From: Streptomyces albus subsp. albus
GTDB lineage: Bacteria > Actinomycetota > Actinomycetes > Streptomycetales > Streptomycetaceae
Direction of reading: 5' to 3'
Length of the DNA: 54,741 nucleotides
Assembly: GCF_000719865.1 (NCBI RefSeq)
Contig: NZ_JOID01000035.1
Span: 1 to 54,741, forward strand
Position numbers and translations under genes: made by a program. How positions within the stretch are numbered: position 1 is the stretch's first letter; every line of letters starts with the position of its first letter. The notes beneath the pieces are model-generated. The model had not been told where the DNA came from. It searched no databases and saw only the letters and a program-made list of their open reading frames with translations. Of the stretch, positions 42,983-51,970 are shown in pieces.

Positions 42983-44200
42983 ATGGCGACACGCACAGGC
43001 AGAGGACGGCGCGGCACACTCATCGCGGCCCTGACGGCGGCGGCCCTGGCGGCCGGCGCGCTGAGCACCCCGGTCGCGGCGGCGGCCGGCCCGGCGGCCG
43101 GAGCGGCGGCGAAGGCGGACACGGACCGCGGGCACGGGCAGGGACACGGGCACGGCCACGAGGCGACGCAGAAGGCCCTGGACGCCCAGGTCGAACTGGG
43201 CCTCCCCGGCGTGCTGTTCCAGGCCGCCGGCCGCCACGGGGTCTGGAACGGCTCCTCCGGCGTCGCCGACCTGGAGACCGAGCGGCCCCGGCTGCCGCAG
43301 GACCGCTTCCGCGTCGGCAGCATCACCAAGACCTTCGTGGCCACCGTCCTCCTCCAACTGGAGTCGGAGCGGCGGATCGACCTGGACGACACCGTCGAGA
43401 AGTGGCTTCCGGGCGTCGTACGCGGCAACGGCCACGACGGCCGGAAGATCACCGTCCGGCAGCTCCTCAACCACACCAGCGGCATCTTCGACTACACCTC
43501 CGACACCGCGTTCGCCGAGAAGATGTTCGGCCCCGGCTTCCAGGAGCACCGCTACGACACCTGGACGCCGGAGCAGCTCGTGGACATCGCGACCGCCCAC
43601 GAGCCGGACTTCGCGCCCGGCACCGACTGGAACTACTCCAACACCAACTACGTCCTGGCCGGCATGGTCATCGAGCGGGTGACCGGCGCGGAGTACGCCG
43701 AGGAGATCGAGCGCCGCATCCTCCGCCCGCTCCGGCTGCGCGCCACCACGGTGCCCGGCACCGACCCGGACGTGCCCCGCCCGCACGGCCGCGCCTACTC
43801 CACGCTCGGCGGTGACCCGGAGGAGAAGATCCACGACACCACCGAGCTCAACCCCTCCATCGCCGGAGCGGCCGGCGAGATGATCTCCACCACGGGCGAC
43901 CTCAACCGCTTCTACCGGGCCCTGGTGCGCGGCAAGCTGCTGCCGGAACGCCAGTTGAAGGCCATGCTGACCACCGTGGAGACCGGCGAAGAGGGCATGA
44001 AGCACTACGGTCTGGGTATCTCCCCGCAGACCCTCTCCTGTGACGTCACCATCTGGGGGCACACCGGCGGCATTCACGGCTCGTCATCCGCGGCGACCGT
44101 CACCCGGACCGGGGACCACGCGGCGGCCTTCAACGTCAACGGCGACTGGGCCGGTGACGGACGGGCCGTCCTCGAGGCGGAGTTCTGCGGCAGGTCCTGA
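42983..44200 (+). CDS. Secreted serine hydrolase (S12, beta-lactamase/DD-peptidase fold)
   Basis: A 405-residue exported hydrolase. Sec signal at residues about 9-35; then a His/Gly-rich spacer (H-G-Q-G-H-G-H-G-H). Penicillin-recognising motifs: Ser113-I-T-Lys116, Tyr218-S-N and His360-T-G. This order and lack of other domains fit D-alanyl-D-alanine carboxypeptidase/class C-like esterases. It may trim peptidoglycan stems or hydrolyse esters. The His-rich spacer could bind metal. ATG 42983 has GGAGGGA upstream. It converges with the second pepN gene. Confidence 0.9.
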   Translation: MATRTGRGRRGTLIAALTAAALAAGALSTPVAAAAGPAAGAAAKADTDRGHGQGHGHGHEATQKALDAQVELGLPGVLFQAAGRHGVWNGSSGVADLETERPRLPQDRFRVGSITKTFVATVLLQLESERRIDLDDTVEKWLPGVVRGNGHDGRKITVRQLLNHTSGIFDYTSDTAFAEKMFGPGFQEHRYDTWTPEQLVDIATAHEPDFAPGTDWNYSNTNYVLAGMVIERVTGAEYAEEIERRILRPLRLRATTVPGTDPDVPRPHGRAYSTLGGDPEEKIHDTTELNPSIAGAAGEMISTTGDLNRFYRALVRGKLLPERQLKAMLTTVETGEEGMKHYGLGISPQTLSCDVTIWGHTGGIHGSSSAATVTRTGDHAAAFNVNGDWAGDGRAVLEAEFCGRS

Positions 44201-44224
44201 CCCGGAAGCATGCCGCCGCACACG

Positions 44225-44267
44225 GGCCGGCCGCCCGTTCCCGTATCCGGGGAGCGGACGGCCGGCC
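44225..44267. terminator. Terminator between S12 hydrolase and second pepN
   Basis: A 17-bp stem with one mismatch and one G-U pair; the outer arms GGCCGGCCG/CGGCCGGCC are exact. It fills the gap between convergent stop codons. Confidence 0.75.
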
Positions 44268-44283
44268 GTTCCGCCGGGCGTTC

Positions 44284-46884
44284 TCAGCCCGTGAAGTCCG
44301 CCGCCCTGTCGCAGTCCTGGCCCCGCAGGGCGCGGGCCAGGTCGGAGTGCGCCTCCAGCGCCAGCCGCCGCAGCGCCGGGGGCGCGTCCCGGTGCTCGTC
44401 CAGCCACGTCTGCGCCGCGTCCAGCGTCTCCTGGTTGCCCTGCAGCATGGGGAACAGGCCCCGCACGACGGACATCGCGATCTCGATGGACCGCTCCTCC
44501 CACACCCGCTCGATCACGGCGAAGTAGCGCGGGACGTACGGCGCCAGCAGTTCCCGCTGACCGGGCTGGTCGAAGCCGGCGATGGTGGCCTCGACCAGGG
44601 CGTTCGACAGCTTGTCCGACTCCACCACATCCGCCCAGGCCTGCTCCTTGACCTCGGCGGAGGGCCGGGCGGCGAGGCAGCGCGTCTGGTGGCGCTTGCC
44701 GGAGGCGGTGTCGTCGCGCGCCAGTTCGGCGTTGATCTCGGCCGCCCCGGCGGCCCCGTGGGCGGCGAGCGGTTCGAGGAAGGCCCAGCGCAGTTCCTGG
44801 TCCACCTCCAGCCCGTCGATCTCGGCAGTGCCCGCCAGCAGCCCCTGCAGCAGCTGCAGATCGGCCGCGCTGCCCGCCGTCAGCGCGAAGAACCGCGCCC
44901 AGGCCAGCTGGTGGCCGCTGCCCGGCTCGGCCAGCCGCAGCTCGGCGAGCGTGCCCGCGGCCAGCGCCCGGCCGCTCTGCTCGCGCCGGTCCGGGGCGGT
45001 GTAGTGGACGAGGGCGGAGTGCGCCCAGGCGTGCAGCATCTGCAGCACGCCGATGTCGCTCTCGCGGCCGGCGAAGCGCAGCACCAGGTCGAGGAAGTCC
45101 CGGGCGGGCATCAGCCCGTCCCGCGTGAGTCCCCACAGAGCCGACCAGCACAGCGCGCGGGCGAGCGGGTCGGTGATCTCGCCCAGGTGCCCGCGCAGCG
45201 TGTCGAGGGAGTGCGCGTCGAAACGCGTCTTGCAGTAGGTGAGGTCGTCGTCGTTGACGAGGATCAGATCGGGCCGCTCGGCCCCGGCCAGCTCCGCGAC
45301 GACCGTGCGGGGCCCGGCGACGTCCGTCTCGGCGCGGCGGTAGCGCACCAGCTTCTCGCCCTCGCGCCGGTAGAGGCCGATGGCGACCCGGTGCGGGCGC
45401 AGCTCCGGGTGGGAGGGGGCCGCCTCCTGCAGGACGGCCAGCTCGGTGATCCGGCCCTCGGCGTCGTACACGACGTCCGGTGTCAGGACGTTGACGCCCG
45501 CGGTCTGCAGCCAGGCGCGGGACCACTCGGCCATGTCGCGCCCGGAGGTCTCCTCCAGCACGGACAGCAGGTGTTCGAGGCGGGTGTTGCCGTACGCGTG
45601 CCGCTGGAAGTAGCGGCGGGCGCCCTCCAGGAAGGCGTCCCGGCCGGCGTAGGCGACGAGCTGCTTGAGCACCGAGGCGCCCTTGGCGTAGGTGATGCCG
45701 TCGAAGTTGAGCTTGGCGTCCTCGAGGTCGCGGATGTCGGCGGTGACGGGGTGCGTGGAGGGCAGCTGGTCGGCGCGGTACGCCCACGCCTTGCGGCGGT
45801 TGGCGAAGGTGATCCAGCCGTTCTCGAAGCGGGTGGCCTCCACCAGGGAGAAGGAGCCCATGAAGTCGGCGAAGGACTCCTTGAGCCACAGGTCGTCCCA
45901 CCACTCCATGGTGACGAGATCGCCGAACCACATGTGCGCCATCTCGTGCAGGATGACGTTGGCCCGGCTCTCGTACGAGGCCTCGGTGACCTTGCCGCGG
46001 AAGACGTACTCCTCGCGGAAGGTGACCAGGCCCGGGTTCTCCATGGCGCCGAGGTTGTACTCCGGGACGAACGCCTGGTCGTACTTGCCGAACGGGTACG
46101 GGAAACCGAAGTTGTCGTGGAAGAAGTCCAGGCCCTGCTTGGTGACGGTGAAGACGTCGTCCGCGTCGAAGTAGCGGGCGAGCCCCTTGCGGCAGAGCGC
46201 GCCGAGCGGGATCTCCAGGACGCCGCCGTCGTCCAGCGTGCGCCGATAGGTGTCGCGGACCATGTGGTACGGCCCGGCGACGACGGCCGTGATGTACGTC
46301 GAGATGGGCTTCGTCGGCAGGAAGCGCCAGACGGCGCCGCCGCCCTCCGCGGGGACGGGCTCGCCGTCGGCCGCGCCGTTGCCCAGCACCGTCCAGCCCT
46401 CGGGGGCGGTGACGGTGAAGGTGAACGGGGCCTTCAGATCGGGCTGTTCGAAGTTCGCGAAGACCCGGCGCGCGTCGGCGGGCTCGTACTGGGTGTAGAG
46501 GTAGACCTCGCCGTCCTCGGGGTCGGCGAAGCGGTGCATGCCCTCGCCGGTGCGGCTGTAGGCGCACTGCGCGTCGACGGTGAGGACGTTCTCCTCACGG
46601 AGGTCCTCCAGCGCGATCCGCGTGCCGTCGAACACCGCGGCCGGGTCCAGTGTGCGGCCGTTGAGGACGACCGAGGTGACGGACGGGGCCAGCAGATCGG
46701 CGAAGCTCGCCGCACCGGGCCGGGCGCAGCCGAAGCGGATCGTGGTGACGGAGCGGAAGGTGCGCGGCTCGGAGGCGTCCGGGGCCGTCGCCGACCGCAG
46801 GTCCAGCGCCACCTCGTACCCGTGGGCGGTCAGCAGCCCTGCCCGTTCACGGGCTTCGTCACGGGTCAGGTTCTCACCGGGCAC
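44284..46884 (-). CDS. pepN: Aminopeptidase N (M1 family), copy 2
   Basis: An 866-residue paralogue of the gene at 25119-27731. GAMEN is at residues 279-283 and the zinc motif reads HEMAH, followed by W-L-K-E-S-F with the third ligand. The N-terminus V-P-G-E-N-L-T-R-D-E-A is very similar to copy 1. GTG 46884 has AAAGGAG five bases upstream, which rules out the longer frame. It keeps all catalytic residues, so both copies should be active; differences in the S1 pocket could split substrate range. Divergent from the DsbA-like gene. Confidence 0.95.
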   Translation of the reverse strand: MPGENLTRDEARERAGLLTAHGYEVALDLRSATAPDASEPRTFRSVTTIRFGCARPGAASFADLLAPSVTSVVLNGRTLDPAAVFDGTRIALEDLREENVLTVDAQCAYSRTGEGMHRFADPEDGEVYLYTQYEPADARRVFANFEQPDLKAPFTFTVTAPEGWTVLGNGAADGEPVPAEGGGAVWRFLPTKPISTYITAVVAGPYHMVRDTYRRTLDDGGVLEIPLGALCRKGLARYFDADDVFTVTKQGLDFFHDNFGFPYPFGKYDQAFVPEYNLGAMENPGLVTFREEYVFRGKVTEASYESRANVILHEMAHMWFGDLVTMEWWDDLWLKESFADFMGSFSLVEATRFENGWITFANRRKAWAYRADQLPSTHPVTADIRDLEDAKLNFDGITYAKGASVLKQLVAYAGRDAFLEGARRYFQRHAYGNTRLEHLLSVLEETSGRDMAEWSRAWLQTAGVNVLTPDVVYDAEGRITELAVLQEAAPSHPELRPHRVAIGLYRREGEKLVRYRRAETDVAGPRTVVAELAGAERPDLILVNDDDLTYCKTRFDAHSLDTLRGHLGEITDPLARALCWSALWGLTRDGLMPARDFLDLVLRFAGRESDIGVLQMLHAWAHSALVHYTAPDRREQSGRALAAGTLAELRLAEPGSGHQLAWARFFALTAGSAADLQLLQGLLAGTAEIDGLEVDQELRWAFLEPLAAHGAAGAAEINAELARDDTASGKRHQTRCLAARPSAEVKEQAWADVVESDKLSNALVEATIAGFDQPGQRELLAPYVPRYFAVIERVWEERSIEIAMSVVRGLFPMLQGNQETLDAAQTWLDEHRDAPPALRRLALEAHSDLARALRGQDCDRAADFTG

Positions 46885-47069
46885 GACGGCTCCTTTGCCT
46901 CGTCTGTCACTCACACGCGTCACGCACCGCGGTCTCACAGTGCGAACAGTCGCCATAGTGTCACGCGCTCACCGGCGGGTGGGAATGCGTCACACAGGGC
47001 CAATGGTTCACCGTGGGAGCACGTGAGCAGCCCGCGCAGCGGACCGAGCCGTTTGATGAGGAGAACCCT

Positions 47070-47708
47070 GTGACCGCACCCGAGAAGACGCCCGTCGACT
47101 TCTGGTTCGACCCGGTCTGTCCGTGGGCCTGGCTGACCTCGCGCTGGATGCTGGAGGTCGAGAAGGTGCGCCCGGTGGAGGTGCGCTGGCACGTGATGAG
47201 CCTGGCGGTCCTCAACGAGCCGAAGCTGGACCAGCTTCCGGAGGAGTACCGCGAGCTGCTGGAGAAGACGGCCTGGGGCCCGGTGCGGGTCGCCATCGCG
47301 GCCGAGCGGGAGCACGGCAGCGACGTGCTCGGGCCGCTCTACACGGCGTTCGGCACCCGCTTCCACAACGGCGGCGAGGGCGTCACGCGCGAGTCCATGG
47401 CCGCCGCGCTCCGGGACGCCGGGCTGCCGGCGGAGCTGGTCGACGCCGCGGACACCGACGCCTACGACACGGAGCTGCGCGCCTCGCACAAGCAGGGCAT
47501 CGAACTGGTCGGCGAGGAGGTGGGCACCCCGGTGATCGCCGTGCCCGGCCCGGACGGCGAGCCCTGTGCCTTCTTCGGCCCCGTCGTCACCCCCGCCCCC
47601 AAGGGCGAGGCCGCGGCGAAGCTGTGGGACGGCACGCTGATGGTCGCCTCCACGCCCGGCTTCTACGAGATCAAGCGGACCCGCGTCCAGGGGCCGGTCT
47701 TCGACTGA
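47070..47708 (+). CDS. DsbA-family protein, Rv2466c-like (mycothiol-linked)
   Basis: A 212-residue thioredoxin-fold protein. GTG 47070 has GAGGAG six bases upstream. The active site is D-P-V-C-P-W-A-W: one cysteine in CPWA rather than CxxC. The sequence around it (F-W-F-D-P-V-C-P-W-A-W-L-T-S-R-W) and G-T-P-V-I-A-V-P match the mycothiol-dependent reductase group, in which mycothiol can replace the resolving cysteine. No signal peptide, so cytosolic. Likely a thiol-disulfide or nitro-reductase. It starts divergently from pepN copy 2. Confidence 0.9.
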   Translation: MTAPEKTPVDFWFDPVCPWAWLTSRWMLEVEKVRPVEVRWHVMSLAVLNEPKLDQLPEEYRELLEKTAWGPVRVAIAAEREHGSDVLGPLYTAFGTRFHNGGEGVTRESMAAALRDAGLPAELVDAADTDAYDTELRASHKQGIELVGEEVGTPVIAVPGPDGEPCAFFGPVVTPAPKGEAAAKLWDGTLMVASTPGFYEIKRTRVQGPVFD

Positions 47709-47763
47709 TCCGGCTGCGGCTGCGGTTACTGCGGCTGCCGCGGCTCCGCCTTCGCGGCCCCGG

Positions 47764-47801
47764 ACGACGGCCCCGTGCCCCCGTGCGCGCGGGGCCGTCG
47801 T
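47764..47801. terminator. Terminator between DsbA-like gene and permease
   Basis: ACGACGGCCCCG and CGGGGCCGTCGT form a perfect 12-bp stem with a 14-base loop, between convergent genes. Confidence 0.75.
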
Positions 47802-47858
47802 TCCCCTTCCCGCCGCGCCGGGCGGGGCGCGCTTCCGCGCGGCGGCGTTCCGCGCGGG

Positions 47859-49289
47859 TCAGCGCGCGGCGCCTCCGGTGAGCCGGCCGGCCCGCCGCTG
47901 CCGCAGCAGGCCCGTGGCGGCCAGCACGAGCGTCAGCCCGGCGGTGAAGCAGAGCTGCGTCCGGGTCTCGCCGTCCCGCAGCATCAGCAGCAGGACGGCC
48001 GCGATGCCCGCCAGCGCCACCCAGGTCAGGTAGGGGAACCACCACATGCGCACGGTCAGCCGCTCTGGCGCCTCGCGCTCCAGCCGCCGCCGGGCCCGCA
48101 GTTGGGCCGCCGCGATGAACCCCCACACCACCAGCACGGCGGCGCCCACCATGTTGAGCAGCCAGGCGAAGACGGTGTCCGGCCACCAGAAGCTCAGCAG
48201 CACCGCCAGGAAGCCGAAGGCGGAGGAGGCCGCCACCGCGCGGCGCGGCACACCACCGGAGACCCGGCCCAGGGCCGCCGGGCCGTCGCCCCGGGCGGTC
48301 AGCGAGTACGCCATGCGGGAGGCTCCGTAGATGTTGGCGTTCATCGCGGACAGCAGGGCCGCGAGGATCACGGCGTTCATGATCTGCCCTGCGGCCGGCA
48401 CCGCCAGGAAGTCGAGCACGGCCACATACGGGCCCGGCCTGACGACCGAGGCGTCGTTCCACGGGATCAGCGTGACGATCACGGCCATGGAGCCGACGTA
48501 GAAGAGGGCGATCCGCCACATCGCCGTGCGCACGGCACGGGCGACACCCTGCCGGGGCCGCTCCGACTCGGCTGCGGCGATGGTCACCGTCTCCAGCCCG
48601 CCGTAGGCGAACACCGAGGCGAGCAGGCCGACCAGGAAGCCGTCCACGCCGTTCGGCAACCAGCCGCCGTCGCCGGTGAGATGCGCCGTGCCGGGGGCGT
48701 CCGTGCCCGGGAGGAGGCCCAGGATCGCCAGCGTGCCGAGGACCAGGAAGGCGGCGATGGCGAGCACCTTCAGCGCGGCGAACCAGAACTCCAGTTCGCC
48801 GAAGTTGCCGACCGCCGCCAGATTGGTGCCGCAGAACAGCGCCATGAAGACGGCCACCCACATCCAGGACTCGGTCCCCGGCAGCCAGCCCGTCATGATC
48901 GCGGCCGCGCCGATCGCCTCGGCCGCGACCGCCACGCACAGCAGCGTCCAGAACATCCAGCCCGCGGTGAAGCCCGCCCAGCGGCCGATGGCCCGTTCCG
49001 CGTGCACGGAGAAGGAGCCGGAGGCCGGGTGGGCGGCGGACATCTCGCCCAGCATCCGCATGACCAGCAGCACCAGCGTGCCGGACAGCGCGTAGGCGAG
49101 GACGATCGAGGGGCCCGCGGCGGCGATGCCGGCGCCCGAGCCGACGAACAGCCCGGCTCCGATCACCCCGCCCAGGGCGATCATCGACAGATGGCGCTGC
49201 TTGAGGCCGCCGGAGAGCGGGGTGCCGCGCTCCGTGGCCCCGGCCGCCCCGGCGCCGGCGGGCGCGGAGGGCAGGGAGGTCCGGTTCAT
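47859..49289 (-). CDS. APC-family amino-acid permease
   Basis: A 476-residue membrane transporter with about 12 hydrophobic helices. The opening G-L-K-Q-R-H-L-S-M-I-A-L-G-G-V-I-G-A-G-L is the amino-acid transporter (AAT) signature of the GabP/AnsP/LysP group, with the unwound G-A-G-L-F substrate loop. The conserved A-S-V-F-A-Y-G-G-L-E of helix 6 is also present. It imports an amino acid with protons. The exact substrate (GABA, asparagine, proline or other) cannot be set from sequence. Single gene unit. Confidence 0.92.
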   Translation of the reverse strand: MNRTSLPSAPAGAGAAGATERGTPLSGGLKQRHLSMIALGGVIGAGLFVGSGAGIAAAGPSIVLAYALSGTLVLLVMRMLGEMSAAHPASGSFSVHAERAIGRWAGFTAGWMFWTLLCVAVAAEAIGAAAIMTGWLPGTESWMWVAVFMALFCGTNLAAVGNFGELEFWFAALKVLAIAAFLVLGTLAILGLLPGTDAPGTAHLTGDGGWLPNGVDGFLVGLLASVFAYGGLETVTIAAAESERPRQGVARAVRTAMWRIALFYVGSMAVIVTLIPWNDASVVRPGPYVAVLDFLAVPAAGQIMNAVILAALLSAMNANIYGASRMAYSLTARGDGPAALGRVSGGVPRRAVAASSAFGFLAVLLSFWWPDTVFAWLLNMVGAAVLVVWGFIAAAQLRARRRLEREAPERLTVRMWWFPYLTWVALAGIAAVLLLMLRDGETRTQLCFTAGLTLVLAATGLLRQRRAGRLTGGAAR

Positions 49290-49749
49290 GGGCCGTGATG
49301 TCCAGTACGCGAGGGGTCGGGGGCGGCCTCAGTGTCCTGGCGTGATCCGCTCAGCACAAAATCACGCCGGTCACATACCGATATCCGGACGCCGACTTGA
49401 CCCTCCGTGGTGCCGCCGCTCCGCCGCGGAGCCGTTCGGCAGGGGGCCGTGCCCCCGGCCCGGACGGGACCGTTTTGGCGGATCCCCACAGGTCCGTCCG
49501 GCCTCCCGCGCCTCCGCCCTCCGCGGGCGACCCACGCCGGACACCGCTCTCTCCGGCGGGTCCGCGTGACGAGCGTCACGGACGCGCCCCGCGGGGCCCG
49601 CGATCCCTCGGGCCAGGCGTCACCGGCCCGTTATGGGAAACCTACCAAGCCTCCCGTCCCGCCTTTGTCGGCGGCTCATGGTGAACGATCGTTGACCCGT
49701 CGGCTAGCGTCACCCTGTCCCACCGCCGTCCTCACCCCGCGGAGCACCC
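49290..49749. other. Divergent intergenic region between permease and bioY
   Basis: 460 bases without a credible gene. It holds the permease promoter region, several short GC-rich inverted repeats and, 60 bases before bioY, the operator-like palindrome at 49681-49696. Confidence 0.6.
49681..49696 (+). promoter_or_regulatory. Operator-like palindrome upstream of bioY
   Basis: GTGAACGATCGTTGAC contains the perfect palindrome AACGATCGTT. A TAGCGT hexamer, a plausible -10, starts nine bases later, so the palindrome would overlap the -35 region. Half-sites TGAAC/GTTGA resemble BioQ-type biotin-repressor sites described in related actinobacteria. Confidence 0.5.
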
Positions 49750-50346
49750 ATGAGCACTGCCGCCGTCACCCGCACCCGCCGCCCCGGCGCGGTCCTCGCC
49801 GACCTGCTGCCCGCGGCCACCGCCACCCGCGCCCGGCTGCGCGACGCGGCCCTCGTCGTGGGCGGCGCCGCGCTCACCGGCGCCGCGGCCCAGCTCGTCG
49901 TCCCGGTGCCCGGTTCCCCGGTCCCGGTGACCGGCCAGACCTTCGCCGCGCTGCTCGTCGGCGCCTCGCTCGGCGCCGGCCGCGGCTTCCTCTCGCTCGC
50001 CCTCTACACGCTCGTCGGCATGGCCGGCATGCCGTGGTTCGCGGGCGGCGCCGGCTCGGCCACCTTCGGCTACGTCCTGGGCATGCTGCTCGCCGCGACC
50101 GTCGTCGGCGCGCTGGCCCGGCGCGGCGGCGACCGCGGCGTGCTGCGCACCGCGGGCACCATGGCCCTCGGCTCGCTCATCATCTACGCCGTCGGTGTGC
50201 CCTACCTCGCCCTGGCCGCGGACCTCTCCTTCGGCAAGGCCGTCGCCGTCGGCATGCTGCCCTTCCTCATCGGGGACGCACTGAAGGCGGCCCTCGCCAT
50301 GGGCGCCCTGCCGGCCGCCTGGAAGCTCGCCGGCCGCCGCGGCTGA
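49750..50346 (+). CDS. bioY: Biotin transporter BioY (ECF S component)
   Basis: A 198-residue membrane protein with about six helices. The region V-P-G-S-P-V-P-V-T-G-Q-T-F-A-A-L is the BioY substrate-site hallmark, followed by G-A-G-R-G-F-L-S-L-A-L-Y-T and the C-terminal L-I-G-D-A-L-K-A-A. It binds biotin with high affinity and works alone or with ECF ATPases, which are not encoded here. ATG 49750 has GGAG upstream. The palindrome at 49681 suggests biotin-responsive repression. Confidence 0.94.
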   Translation: MSTAAVTRTRRPGAVLADLLPAATATRARLRDAALVVGGAALTGAAAQLVVPVPGSPVPVTGQTFAALLVGASLGAGRGFLSLALYTLVGMAGMPWFAGGAGSATFGYVLGMLLAATVVGALARRGGDRGVLRTAGTMALGSLIIYAVGVPYLALAADLSFGKAVAVGMLPFLIGDALKAALAMGALPAAWKLAGRRG

Positions 50347-50540
50347 CCCGCGTCCCGTACGGAGCCGGGCCGGGCCCGCGCCGCCTCACCGCGGCCGCGG
50401 GCCCGGCCCGTCCGCGTACCGCCGCGTCCGTACCGCCGTCCCCCGCCGTCCCCCGCCGGGCCGCGCCCCGGCACCGGGGCGGCACCCCCTCGGCCCACCC
50501 CTCGACGACGCTTCGGCGCGGCCGTGCCACACTGCTTCCC

Positions 50541-51029
50541 ATGCGCGTGTACCTCGGCTCCGATCATGCCGGTTTCGAACTCAAGAACCACCTCGTGGAG
50601 TGGCTCAGGGCAGGCGGCCACGAGCCCGTCGACTGCGGCCCGCACATCTACGACGCCCAGGACGACTACCCGCCGTTCTGCCTCCGCGCCGCCGAGCGGA
50701 CCGCCGCCGACGCCGAGAGCCTGGGCATCGTCATCGGCGGCTCCGGCAACGGCGAGCAGATGGCCGCCAACAAGGTCAAGGGCGTCCGCGCCGCGCTCGT
50801 CTGGAGCGAGCAGACCGCCGAGCTGGCCCGGGAGCACAACAACGCGAACGTCATCAGCGTCGGCGGCCGCATGCACAGCCGGGACGAGGCCGTGAAGTTC
50901 GTCGAGACCTTCCTCAACACCCCGTACTCGGGCGAGGAGCGGCACACCCGCCGCATCGAGATGCTCAGCGCCTACGAGACCACCGGGAAGCTCCCCGACA
51001 TCCCGGCCCACCACCCGCGGCAGGACTGA
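50541..51029 (+). CDS. rpiB: Ribose-5-phosphate isomerase B
   Basis: A 162-residue RpiB/LacAB enzyme that interconverts ribose 5-phosphate and ribulose 5-phosphate. M-R-V-Y-L-G-S-D-H-A-G-F at the N-terminus and G-G-S-G-N-G-E-Q-M-A-A-N-K are the active-site loops. The Glu in G-N-G-E-Q replaces the Cys of the E. coli enzyme, as in the mycobacterial type. ATG 50541 has no ribosome-binding site and a CACACT hexamer seven bases upstream, so the message may be leaderless. The Nei gene follows after 19 bases. Confidence 0.95.
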   Translation: MRVYLGSDHAGFELKNHLVEWLRAGGHEPVDCGPHIYDAQDDYPPFCLRAAERTAADAESLGIVIGGSGNGEQMAANKVKGVRAALVWSEQTAELAREHNNANVISVGGRMHSRDEAVKFVETFLNTPYSGEERHTRRIEMLSAYETTGKLPDIPAHHPRQD

Positions 51030-51048
51030 GCGGGGAACCGAGCAGCAC

Positions 51049-51858
51049 ATGCCCGAAGGGCACACCATCCACCGGCTGGCCGCCGACCACCTCTCCAGGT
51101 TCGGCGGCCGCGCCGTGCGCGCCACCAGCCCGCAGGGCAAGTTCGCCGACGGGGCCGCCCTCGTCGACGGCCAGGTGATGGAGACCGCCGAGGCCCACGG
51201 CAAGCATCTGTTCCTGGGCTTCCCCGGCGCCACCTGGATCCACATCCATCTCGGCCTCTTCGGCAAACTCGGCTTCGGGACGGCCCCCGCGCCGCCGCCC
51301 GCGGAGACCGTACGGCTGCGCCTGGCGACCCCCGAGGCGTACGCGGACCTGCGCGGCCCCACCACCTGCGCCCTGCTCACCGACGGTGACAAGCGGGCGA
51401 TACACGACCGGCTCGGCCCGGACCCCCTGCGCCCGGGCGACGACGGAGAACGGGCCTGGCTGCGCGTCAGCCGCAGCCGCAGCAGCGTCGCCGCCCTGCT
51501 GATGGACCAGAAGGTCGTGGCCGGCGTCGGCAACGTCTACCGCGCCGAAGTCCTCTTCCGGCACGGCATCGACCCGTACCGCGCGGGCCGCGATCTGACC
51601 CGTGCCGAATGGGACGCGATCTGGGCGGATCTGGTCATGCTGATGCGCGAGGGTGTCAGGAACAACCGCATCGACACCGTCCGCCCCGAACACACCCCCG
51701 AGGCGATGGGCCGCCCGCCCCGCGTCGACGACCACGGCGGCGAGGTCTACGTCTACCGCCGCACCGGTATGCCCTGCCACATCTGCGGCGGCGAGGTCCG
51801 CACGGCCGAACTGGCCGCGCGCAACCTCTTCTGGTGCCCCGGCTGCCAGCCCGGCTGA
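51049..51858 (+). CDS. nei: Fpg/Nei-family DNA glycosylase (endonuclease VIII-like)
   Basis: A 269-residue base-excision repair enzyme. M-P-E-G-H-T-I-H-R matches the Nei2 branch (catalytic Pro-Glu after Met removal) rather than Fpg (MPELPEV). The conserved Lys is in A-H-G-K-H-L-F, the helix-two-turn-helix has A-G-V-G-N-V-Y-R-A-E, and the C-terminal zinc finger has C-H-I-C and C-P-G-C. It removes oxidised pyrimidines and nicks the abasic site. ATG 51049, close behind rpiB, suggests one transcript. Confidence 0.95.
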   Translation: MPEGHTIHRLAADHLSRFGGRAVRATSPQGKFADGAALVDGQVMETAEAHGKHLFLGFPGATWIHIHLGLFGKLGFGTAPAPPPAETVRLRLATPEAYADLRGPTTCALLTDGDKRAIHDRLGPDPLRPGDDGERAWLRVSRSRSSVAALLMDQKVVAGVGNVYRAEVLFRHGIDPYRAGRDLTRAEWDAIWADLVMLMREGVRNNRIDTVRPEHTPEAMGRPPRVDDHGGEVYVYRRTGMPCHICGGEVRTAELAARNLFWCPGCQPG

Positions 51859-51970
51859 GCCCGCGCCGGGCCGCGGCGGGCAGGCGGGACGGTCCGCCCC
51901 GCGCCGCGCCGGCCCGGCACGGCTTCCGCCGCACGTCCGCGCCGGCACCGGCACCGTCGCGCCCTTCCGC

